Below are positions 6,719-12,574 of a stretch of 30,290 nucleotides of DNA, piece after piece. Source of the DNA: PALSA-1336 sp038203095 (GTDB taxonomy: Bacteria; Patescibacteriota; Doudnabacteria; UBA920); NCBI GenBank assembly GCA_038203095.1, contig JBBREH010000016.1, forward strand, positions 1-30,290, in the 5' to 3' direction. The notes under the pieces are model-generated. The model did no database searches, was not told where the DNA came from, and saw nothing but the letters and a program-made list of their open reading frames with translations. Position numbers and translations under genes: made by a program. Numbering within the stretch: position 1 is the first letter of the stretch; each line of letters opens with the position of its first letter.

Positions 6719-6993
6719 GTCGGCTGGAGCAATGGACGAAACAAATTGCCCAAAAGGTTGGGGTAAGGCTGTATTAAGTGAGTAAAATAGAATAAAACTT
6801 AAAAAATCCGCCATACTTGATAAAGGGTGGGTTTTTGTTATTTAGTACAATAAAAAGTTATCTATCCATGATCAGGCTCACGGGATTACAGTCTCAAAAG
6901 GCTTTAAAATAGCGCATTTACAATGGATTGAATCTTTGAGCGATTAAAAGCCATCCTAATTTATTTACTATTAGACCAAGCAGTGTAACAAAA
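6719..6993. other. Intergenic DNA with a weak terminator-like hairpin
   Basis: No gene is recognised. A hairpin AAAAATCCGCC / GGTGGGTTTTT at about 6801-6836, with two G-T pairs and a T-run, resembles a plus-strand terminator. It may be a leftover of the element that carried the transposase. Confidence 0.4.
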
Positions 6994-7044
6994 TCCCTTG
7001 GACTTTTGGAACTTCAACATTGAAGTTCCAAAGAATCCAAGGGA
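6994..7044 (-). terminator. Long terminator hairpin for the minus-strand orphan gene
   Basis: A roughly 51-base hairpin. The outer arms TCCCTTGGA (6994-7002) and TCCAAGGGA (7036-7044) pair over 9 bp, and the inner arms, ending TTGGAACTTCAA / TTGAAGTTCCAA, pair over about 14 bp. On the minus strand it is followed by ATTTTG. It lies about 20 bases after the minus-strand stop at 7065. Confidence 0.75.
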
Positions 7045-7064
7045 CAAAAGGCCATAGGCCAAAG

Positions 7065-7529
7065 TTAATGAGGGTCTGCGGGCAAAACGACACAATGTCG
7101 TCGGACCGCGAGCCACAGGCTGACGAAGTCGAGCTCGTAGACGCGGACCGCGGGCTTGCTGTCAGAAGACATGAAGGCGTGGGCAACGAAGGCAGCCCTG
7201 GCCTTTTGGAAAGGAATAAAGGTGCTCCAGCCGTTTGTCAGCAACCACTCCTTCTGCTCCTCTATGAACTTGGTCGCCTGCGCATCGCTCGGCAAGTAGC
7301 TTGTGGCGAGACTGCCAAACATAACTTGAAATGTGGCATCCTCGACCATTTGACTTACGCTGACGCTCTTATCGAGCGTTGGCATGGCTTCCTGGGACAA
7401 GCCGGAAAGCAGTCTTGCATAAATGCCTCCGGCAAATACATCGCCACCGTTCAGAATCTGCTTGGTGCCGTCACAGGCACCGACAACGATTCTCTCCGCC
7501 CCTGGAAGTTGACATAAAATCATGCTCAT
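7065..7529 (-). CDS. Hypothetical protein, 154 aa, GC-rich
   Basis: I do not recognise this protein. It has no clear signal peptide or membrane helix. Composition is that of a mixed globular protein with GC-rich codons. Support for coding on this strand is good. AGAGGAG stands at normal spacing before the ATG at 7529, a TTGACT-N17-TATAAT promoter lies upstream (7721-7693) and a long terminator hairpin lies just after the stop. An open frame on the opposite strand across the same DNA lacks such signals. It sits in the accessory island, transcribed away from the two GC-rich secreted-protein genes. Confidence 0.65.
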   Translation of the reverse strand: MSMILCQLPGAERIVVGACDGTKQILNGGDVFAGGIYARLLSGLSQEAMPTLDKSVSVSQMVEDATFQVMFGSLATSYLPSDAQATKFIEEQKEWLLTNGWSTFIPFQKARAAFVAHAFMSSDSKPAVRVYELDFVSLWLAVRRHCVVLPADPH

Positions 7530-7692
7530 CTTAATCTCCTCTTATTTGGTTGTTTGTGGTTTGCGATTTGCTTTCCGCTATCCCGCCGTTGGCAGGAAGC
7601 AAAAAGCAATTTATTTCTGCACTGCTTGAGGGATACAAGCAACAATTTGCATAACTAAAACAGGGCATAAAAAAGTCTAAAACTAACTTCAT
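7530..7692 (-). promoter_or_regulatory. Structured 5' leader of the minus-strand orphan gene
   Basis: About 155 bases lie between the promoter and the start at 7529. On the minus strand TTTGCTTCC and GGAAAGCAAA form a stem around the inverted segments TGCC / GGCGGGA. The long leader suggests post-transcriptional control, but I recognise no known riboswitch. Confidence 0.35.
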
Positions 7693-7721
7693 ATTATACA
7701 AATTTTTAAGATATAAGTCAA
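7693..7721 (-). promoter_or_regulatory. Near-consensus minus-strand promoter
   Basis: Minus strand: TTGACT at 7721-7716, a 17-bp spacer and TATAAT at 7698-7693. It directs transcription toward the gene at 7065-7529. The plus strand at this point has AAGGAGG followed by an ATG (7732) opening only a 9-codon frame, probably a gene remnant. Confidence 0.75.
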
Positions 7722-8006
7722 GGAGGGCGTTATGGTTCAATACCTTGGCAGCACCTGTTAAAATCCGGGAATTACTTAAAGGCCAGCGGCCATATTCATG
7801 GATTGTTAATCTGCTATTATCCAGCAAAAGAAGGGTAATACCGTTTTTGTCAGATTATGGCTAGATTAAAAGCAATTTAAAGATTTTTAAAAAATTAACG
7901 CGACACTAGTGATGTTTACCTGTTATTATTAGGCACTAAAAGTAGTTTTTAATATAGCAAGAATAATATTTTTACTTATAAATAAGCCAAATTATATAAT
8001 TTATCC

Positions 8007-8035
8007 TTGACAAAAGGAATAAGGTTTGTTATAAT
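8007..8035 (+). promoter_or_regulatory. Perfect-consensus sigma70 promoter
   Basis: TTGACA at 8007-8012, exactly 17 bp, TATAAT at 8030-8035. Both hexamers match consensus fully. It drives the gene at 8304 through a leader of about 262 bases. The DNA from 7830 to 8006 shows no gene. Confidence 0.9.
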
Positions 8036-8041
8036 GTTAGA

Positions 8042-8303
8042 TTAAAATTTAAATTGGTTAAATAGCCTCTTTAAGCTTTGACTTGTTCTTTAAAACACCC
8101 GTAGGAGGGTTATAAGTGTTACTGTTTTATGGTGTCCCTTGCGGCAACCGCTTTCGCAGTTAAAAGTTAAAAGTTAAAAGTTTCAAGTTGTCTATTTTTT
8201 AACTTCTATCTTGCAATTGGAGCTGTGTCCGCAAGGGATACCGAGTGACGATGTTTGTCACGGGCTATAGAGGTATTCCTTAGTACACAACAAGGAGCAC
8301 AAA
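8042..8303 (+). promoter_or_regulatory. Long leader with possible leader peptide and long-range pairing
   Basis: GGAGGG (8104-8109) precedes a GTG at 8116 that opens a 15-codon frame ending in TAA at 8163. Within that frame TCCCTTGCGG (8135-8144) is a perfect complement of CCGCAAGGGA (8229-8238). Between them AAAAGTT is repeated three times and a complementary TTTTTTAACTT follows. A small hairpin GTGAC / GTCAC and AAGGAG seven bases before the ATG complete the leader. This layout would allow translation of the small frame to change the fold. Confidence 0.45.
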
Positions 8304-9503
8304 ATGTGCAACCGTATCAGTTCTCTTCTTTTCGGCGTCGCCCTCGTAGCGACGCTAACCAACAGCGCCGTCGCGCAGTACGCGCCGGCCGAAAACCCCG
8401 CCATCAAGGCGGAAAAAAGAGCCGAAAACGCAGAAAAGGCGGCAAAGACCGCTTCGCAAAAAAAGTCTAATCTGGCTCCGGCACCACCAACTGCGCCGCC
8501 TCAGACACCGACCGCTCCTCCGACCGCTCCACGCACCAGCACGGGCGAGTTTGGTGCTTTATTCTTTTTGTTGAAATTGGCAGCCGGGGTTTTGGTGCTC
8601 GGTGTTACGGCGCTGTTTTTTATGAGGCGCAAGAAGACGGAGATCACGCAGGTCGTGCCACCTGTGCCGCCTGCTCCGGAGCCCGCGACTGCTCCGCCAA
8701 CTCCGCCAACACCTCCGGTGAATCCTCCGTCGCCTTCGACTCCTCCGGCACCGCCCGCGGTCCCAGTTATCACCCTGATTGCTGGTTCGCTATTGGCTCT
8801 GTTCGGCGCCGCGCCCACCGCTCACGCCGGAACTTGCAACGTCACCGCGATCGGTAAGGTCGCGGGAGATGCCAAGATGCCAATTCTCGTGAAGGGTGAG
8901 GTAGGCACGGTAGAGTGCAAAACGAACGCCGATTCGATTCAGGTCATGAACGGCACTAAGATTGTGCCAGTCACCCTGACAAAGATCGGCGGTGGGTATC
9001 GGTTCACTCTGATCCCGACCTCTGCGGCCGAACTCCGCGTCGTCAACGGTCAAGTGACCGTTGCTCGACTGTTCGTGACTGACGCCTACGGTGCCTGGAC
9101 TGCTAACCTTGCAGTACAGACCGTTCGGCCCGAGATCAACGAGGTCCGCGAATCCGTACTCTCGGTCAAGGGGGCACAGGCCGATATGTGGGGGAAGATT
9201 TTTAATTCCGGCGGCCTCAACGAGAAGGTCGCAAACCACGAATCGCGCCTCGTCGCTCTGGAGTCTAAATCCACACCGCCACCCGCTCCCGTCCGGATCG
9301 ACATGTCCGCATACGACGCCAAGCTAGCGGCACTCCGGGCAGATCTGACCGTGGCGCAGGCCGAAGTCGCAGCCGCGAAAGCGGACGCGGCGGAGGCTCG
9401 TAAATTAGCCGAGAGGCTTGCTACGGCAAAGGTAAGGACCGGGATGTTCCGGTCCGAAACTCTCGCAGAGGCGGCCGAGGCCACAGTAGAGGTCGAACAG
9501 TAA
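8304..9503 (+). CDS. Secreted/anchored proline-rich protein with C-terminal coiled coil, 399 aa
   Basis: Unrecognised protein with clear extracytoplasmic layout. Residues 1-24 form a signal peptide (hydrophobic stretch, AVA-Q cleavage region). An Ala/Lys-rich helix (about 28-52) and a Pro/Thr/Ala linker follow. A membrane helix at about 84-107 ends in MRRKK. After a second Pro-rich linker comes another hydrophobic stretch (about 154-175, ending AHA-G, itself signal-peptide-like). Then follow a beta-rich domain with two cysteines (Cys178 and Cys205 by my count), a third Pro run, and an Ala-rich coiled coil to the C-terminus. Codons are GC-rich compared with ftsZ or nrdJ. ATG with AAGGAG in front. 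The double signal/anchor pattern may mean two fused export units. Confidence 0.8.
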   Translation: MCNRISSLLFGVALVATLTNSAVAQYAPAENPAIKAEKRAENAEKAAKTASQKKSNLAPAPPTAPPQTPTAPPTAPRTSTGEFGALFFLLKLAAGVLVLGVTALFFMRRKKTEITQVVPPVPPAPEPATAPPTPPTPPVNPPSPSTPPAPPAVPVITLIAGSLLALFGAAPTAHAGTCNVTAIGKVAGDAKMPILVKGEVGTVECKTNADSIQVMNGTKIVPVTLTKIGGGYRFTLIPTSAAELRVVNGQVTVARLFVTDAYGAWTANLAVQTVRPEINEVRESVLSVKGAQADMWGKIFNSGGLNEKVANHESRLVALESKSTPPPAPVRIDMSAYDAKLAALRADLTVAQAEVAAAKADAAEARKLAERLATAKVRTGMFRSETLAEAAEATVEVEQ

Positions 9504-9520
9504 CATTTTCTAGTCCTAAC

Positions 9521-9634
9521 ATTCTCCCCACCAAGGAGCCCTCGTGCTCCCGAGACTGTTAGGTCCCAATCGGCGGGGGAGAGTAGACGCAATGTCTATT
9601 CTTCCCTCCCACTCTTTATATAGAGGTGAGATTT
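9521..9634 (+). other. Structured 3' region after the 399-aa gene
   Basis: Contains GGAGC / GCTCC and TAGAC / GTCTA small hairpins inside a wider CTCCCC ... GGGGGAG pairing. No open frame of interest. Probably the 3' untranslated part of the preceding message. Confidence 0.4.
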
Positions 9635-9667
9635 AAAATTTAAAAATCAAGAAAATTTTTAAATTTT
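9635..9667. terminator. AT-rich hairpin, probable terminator
   Basis: Perfect 13-bp stem AAAATTTAAAAAT (9635-9647) / ATTTTTAAATTTT (9655-9667). AT-only, so its strength is doubtful, but it stands between the two secreted-protein genes. Confidence 0.5.
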
Positions 9668-9672
9668 GAACC

Positions 9673-9700
9673 TTGTATCTTTCTTAAAATAAACTATAAT
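9673..9700 (+). promoter_or_regulatory. Promoter for the 343-aa secreted protein
   Basis: TTGTAT at 9673-9678, 16-bp spacer, TATAAT at 9695-9700. The leader to the ATG at 9975 is about 268 bases, nearly the same length as that of the 8304 gene. It includes a hairpin CTGCC / GGCAG enclosed by GAGTT / AACTC (about 9817-9857). Confidence 0.6.
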
Positions 9701-9890
9701 ATAAAGTTCTCCCGCTAATTTAAGTAGCTTCTAGTTTTAAGGCTTCAAGCCGAAAATTAGTAATGAAGAAATCTGCCAGATAGCTTTTGCTTATTGTGCA
9801 TTATCGAAAAAGTTTGGAGTTAAGGGGTTTTCTGCCTACGGCAGGCAGACTCAACTCATCAGACTAGATCGAAATGACACAGCAAGTATT

Positions 9891-9974
9891 ATGGTGTCCG
9901 GCAGAACGCTTGACCCAAAAGCGTTCCATGTGATGTGGGACGCGAGACAACGAAGAAAAAAGGAGGAAAAATAA
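9891..9974 (+). CDS. Possible 27-aa upstream ORF coupled to the next gene
   Basis: ATG at 9891 opens a 27-codon frame (MVSGRTLDPK..., basic C-terminus) whose TAA directly abuts the next ATG (TAAATG at 9972-9977). Its last codons contain the AAAGGAGG Shine-Dalgarno sequence of the following gene. No Shine-Dalgarno of its own. GAACGCTT / AAGCGTTC forms an 8-bp stem inside it. The other leader (8042-8303) shares the string TTATGGTGTCC. It may be a leader peptide or simply an open stretch. Confidence 0.3.
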   Translation: MVSGRTLDPKAFHVMWDARQRRKKEEK

Positions 9975-11006
9975 ATGCATTTTTTACGCGCATTGATTTT
10001 TTCCATTGCTCTGATTTTTGTTGCGCTCGCCATCGGATTTGCAATCCCGGTGTCAGCGCAATCATTGCCGGTTTTTTTTGGCAACGAGGCTACGTGCCTC
10101 TCGGCCAAACCCGGCGAGTTCCAGCACTACGTGCCTCTCGGCCAAACCCGCTTGAAGTATTGGGAAGGCCGGCGCGCGGAAGTTACCGCAACCCGGGACG
10201 AACTTAAGGAGGATTTGTGTGCTAAAGAGCGCACGATTGACCCAAATGCTCCGGCCGGTGAGCGGGAAGATTTTCGTTACGTACGGTTGGCAGCCGGAAC
10301 CCCCGTATTTTTTGTGAACGGGACTCCGGTAGCAGACGCGCGCTGTGGCAACGACTTTACATGGGCCCAGACTGTACTGGAGCCCCCGGTCGCACCCCCG
10401 CCAGCACCAGAGCAGCCCACGCCTCCGGCAGTAACGCCCGCGCCTCCGCCCCAGCCCCCGGCCGAGCCGATCGTTATCCGGCTTGTTCCGCCGGAAGACG
10501 AGAAGTCGCCGGCACGGGAATGCCCCAAGTGCCTCAAAGTCGAGATTAGCAAGCTCGATAAAAAAGGTCAGGTCTTAAGGTTTTCCGCGAAATTTAACAA
10601 AAATAATATCGTTAGCGTTAGCGGAAACTGGGTAACTGACAAGGGTACAATCATCGGCAAAGGAAGTGACCTGCTGGTTTCTTACCAACGGCTGGAGAAG
10701 CTGTTCGGCAAGAAGCCCGGCACGCATACCGTCCGGTTCGTCGGCAAGGACGCCGACGGCCACGACGTAATCTGCGGCGGCGAAATCGAAATTCGTCGCC
10801 ACGGCCGCTACTGGCTCTTCTATCTTCCGGGATTTAACTGCCTGTATCAGGCAGCACATCCGAAGAAGTGGAAAGGTTGGGACGGCGTCGAGAAGGCCGG
10901 CTGCATCGCTGGCGGTATAATGGCCGGCTTCGCCCTAGGGGAGGGCGGAGTAGTTGCGCTCGTCAAAACGGGACTCAAGAGTCCCATGCCCGTTCAGATG
11001 CCGTAG
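9975..11006 (+). CDS. Secreted proline-rich protein, 343 aa
   Basis: Unrecognised exported protein. A strong signal peptide (residues 1-28, ending VSA-QS) is followed by a region with Cys41, a conserved-looking segment (about 50-125) and a Pro-rich linker (about 136-170). Then comes a beta-rich domain of about 100 residues that starts with CPKC and resembles an Ig-like or PKD-like fold in spacing only. The C-terminus has a Gly/Ala-rich hydrophobic stretch. GC-rich codons like the 8304 gene. Start supported by AAAGGAGG nine bases upstream. The N-terminal part carries a 37-bp tandem duplication that shifts frame between copies, close to a run of eight T, so the exact N-terminal sequence may vary between cells. 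Confidence 0.75.
   Translation: MHFLRALIFSIALIFVALAIGFAIPVSAQSLPVFFGNEATCLSAKPGEFQHYVPLGQTRLKYWEGRRAEVTATRDELKEDLCAKERTIDPNAPAGEREDFRYVRLAAGTPVFFVNGTPVADARCGNDFTWAQTVLEPPVAPPPAPEQPTPPAVTPAPPPQPPAEPIVIRLVPPEDEKSPARECPKCLKVEISKLDKKGQVLRFSAKFNKNNIVSVSGNWVTDKGTIIGKGSDLLVSYQRLEKLFGKKPGTHTVRFVGKDADGHDVICGGEIEIRRHGRYWLFYLPGFNCLYQAAHPKKWKGWDGVEKAGCIAGGIMAGFALGEGGVVALVKTGLKSPMPVQMP
10090..10150 (+). repeat. Out-of-frame 37-bp tandem duplication
   Basis: Two identical 24-base copies (10090-10113 and 10127-10150, beginning CTACGTGCCTCTCGG) are offset by 37 bases, which is not a multiple of three. They are read in different frames: as ATCLSAKP and then YVPLGQTR. A T8 run lies just before (10072-10079). 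Confidence 0.85.
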
Positions 11007-11066
11007 TTGTAAATAAATTCCGCAGCGACAGCGGAGAACGTGAAAATCGTTTAAATGCTATGTCGC

Positions 11067-11098
11067 AAGACAGGATTCATCGTGATCCTGTCTTTTTT
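11067..11098 (+). terminator. Strong intrinsic terminator after the 343-aa gene
   Basis: Perfect 10-bp stem AAGACAGGAT (11067-11076) / ATCCTGTCTT (11085-11094) with an eight-base loop, followed by TTTT. A smaller CCGC / GCGG hairpin precedes it. Confidence 0.9.
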
Positions 11099-11151
11099 CG
11101 TCTAAAAATTTTAAATATACCATAAATAAGCCAATTTTAAACAAACCTTTA

Positions 11152-11180
11152 TTGATTTTTATCGTAATTTACTGTATAAT
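11152..11180 (+). promoter_or_regulatory. Promoter of AbiEii module 2 (near-leaderless)
   Basis: TTGATT at 11152-11157, 17-bp spacer, TATAAT at 11175-11180. The ATG is at 11191, so the predicted leader is only about four bases. Confidence 0.8.
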
Positions 11181-11190
11181 ATAAGCAATT

Positions 11191-11520
11191 ATGAGCAAGC
11201 AAAAAGAAAAAAGATTGCCGGAATTTTTCCGTCCGCTTATGTGGTCGTATAAGTTTTCAGATGTTAATTTAGAAAAAGACCAACGGGACATTATAGTAAA
11301 TTCTGTTAATTACGGAGACTTGGAGCATTGGCAATGGCTGGTAAAAACTTACGGCAAAGAGCCTTTAAAAAAAAGGCTTGCCAACATTCCGTTTTCTGAA
11401 TTCCGCCCCGGCGCGGTAAAGTTAATTAGCCTGCTGTTAAATTTAAAAAAACTTAATTATGCGCTACGAAGCGATTACATTAGAAACAAAAAAACTACTG
11501 TCCGAATTAACCAAATTTAA
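11191..11520 (+). CDS. AbiEii partner protein (DUF6922-like), copy 2
   Basis: 109-residue basic protein preceding the second AbiEii gene. The core LPEFFRPLMWSY and the later I-V-N-S-V-N-Y-G, HWQWL region parallel the protein at 6110-6391. The two are clearly paralogous, though diverged. Its 3' end overlaps the AbiEii start by 62 bases in another frame, which suggests tight coupling. By position it may be the antitoxin or a regulator; the function is inferred only from context. The transcript appears almost leaderless. Confidence 0.7.
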   Translation: MSKQKEKRLPEFFRPLMWSYKFSDVNLEKDQRDIIVNSVNYGDLEHWQWLVKTYGKEPLKKRLANIPFSEFRPGAVKLISLLLNLKKLNYALRSDYIRNKKTTVRINQI

Positions 11521-12085
11521 GTTATTGGATAATTTTTGCCTGGTGGGCGGCACTGCGTTGGCTCTGCAAATTGGTCACAGAATTTCCGTGGATTTAGATT
11601 GGTTTGCCCGAAAACCTTTACCGAAGAATTTACTGAAATTATTACAGGAATTTTTGCCGAAAAGCAAAATTGAAGTTGATGTTTTAAAGCAGGAAGAATT
11701 AACTGTTAGAATAAACGGCGTTCAGGCGACTTTTTTTTACTATCCTTTTTCCTGGACGGAACAGCCGAAGAAACAGGAAAATTTTAATTTGGCCACAATT
11801 CTACAAATTGCCGCAATGAAAGCCCAAACAATTAACAGGCGGGCGGCTTTTAAAGATTACGTAGACCTTTACTATATTTTAAAACAGAAACATGTGGAGC
11901 TGAACCAACTGTTAAATGTGGCAAAAAAAACTTTTGCCGAAGAGTTTAATAAGCGGTTATTTTTAGAACAACTGGTTTTTATGGAAGACATTGCCGAATC
12001 GGGGGTAAACTTTTTAAATCCAAAAGTAACCAAAACAGAAATTCAAAATTTTTTTGAAAGCCTGGTAAAAACCGTAAAACTTTAG
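11459..12085 (+). CDS. AbiEii-type nucleotidyltransferase (toxin-like), copy 2
   Basis: 208-residue AbiEii/AbiGii family protein. GGTALALQIGHR at 30-41, the metal-binding pair DLD (Asp45, Asp47) and KDYVDLYYI (Lys132, Asp133, Asp136) are all present. The ATG at 11459 places GGTALAL at the same residue number as in copy 1, which supports this start despite the 62-base overlap with the preceding gene. It points away from the island, as copy 1 does on the other side. The two proteins are strongly similar around the catalytic motifs and diverged elsewhere, so the duplication is not recent. Confidence 0.88.
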   Translation: MRYEAITLETKKLLSELTKFKLLDNFCLVGGTALALQIGHRISVDLDWFARKPLPKNLLKLLQEFLPKSKIEVDVLKQEELTVRINGVQATFFYYPFSWTEQPKKQENFNLATILQIAAMKAQTINRRAAFKDYVDLYYILKQKHVELNQLLNVAKKTFAEEFNKRLFLEQLVFMEDIAESGVNFLNPKVTKTEIQNFFESLVKTVKL

Positions 12086-12125
12086 TCTAACTAAGGCTTA
12101 AAGCTTCGTGCTTATTTCGCCATTT

Positions 12126-12154
12126 TTGCCTATTTAGTATAATGGTGGTATAAT
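12126..12154 (+). promoter_or_regulatory. Promoter for the DUF5663-like / giant protein pair
   Basis: TTGCCT at 12126-12131, 17-bp spacer, TATAAT at 12149-12154. A second TATAAT lies within the spacer (12137-12142 region). The leader is about 60 bases with repeated TAGGCTT words. Confidence 0.7.
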
Positions 12155-12221
12155 TTTATCAAAAGTTTAGGCTTAGGCTTAAGCAAAAAGTTAATATAAA
12201 AATAACCATTAAAAAAAATAT

Positions 12222-12542
12222 ATGTTGCCTCAATTGACATCCGCCCAATATATAGAAGATTTTATAAACCAGCTGTTAACTGACGCCGGTATGGATTCGG
12301 TTTCGCCGGAAGTTAAAGCGCAAATGCTCACCGATTTACGCGCACGCATCCAGGACAAATTATTTGGCACGGTAATAATGCAGCTTAGCGATGACGAAGT
12401 TACCTTATTCCGAAAGTTAACTGAATCCAACCCCAAGCCCGAAGTTCTGGAAAGCTTTATTGATGCGCACATACCCAATGCCCCGGAAGTCTTTGCCCAA
12501 GCCATGTTAACTTTTAGAAACGACTACTTAGGCTTGGCCTAA
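12222..12542 (+). CDS. Small protein, DUF5663-like
   Basis: 106 residues, acidic, predicted largely helical, with no signal peptide or membrane helix. It resembles the short DUF5663-type proteins seen in Patescibacteria, from the pattern of an initial FINQLLTDAG helix and a closing NDYLGL stretch. I hold this family call tentatively. The function is unknown. Only 32 bases separate it from the 1607-residue gene, so the two are almost certainly cotranscribed. Confidence 0.7.
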   Translation: MLPQLTSAQYIEDFINQLLTDAGMDSVSPEVKAQMLTDLRARIQDKLFGTVIMQLSDDEVTLFRKLTESNPKPEVLESFIDAHIPNAPEVFAQAMLTFRNDYLGLA

Positions 12543-12574
12543 GTTTTTTTTAATATTTTATTTAGCCAATTTAT

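Noticed and set aside
7020..7517. Plus-strand open frame of 165 codons opposite the minus-strand orphan gene
   Set aside because: It starts inside the terminator hairpin, has no ribosome site or promoter, and reads as a shadow of the minus-strand gene, which has all of these.
7531..7827. Minus-strand open frame of 98 codons
   Set aside because: It crosses the promoter and leader of the 7065-7529 gene and has no ribosome site or plausible protein pattern.
9086..9592. Minus-strand open frame of 168 codons opposite the GC-rich gene
   Set aside because: GC-rich genes open long antisense frames by chance; Ala/Ser/Arg-rich composition and no signals support a shadow.
9935..10207. Plus-strand frame reading through the second copy of the 37-bp duplication
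   Set aside because: It has no signal peptide or ribosome site and overlaps the well-supported 9975 start, although its existence is of interest for the phase-variation idea.
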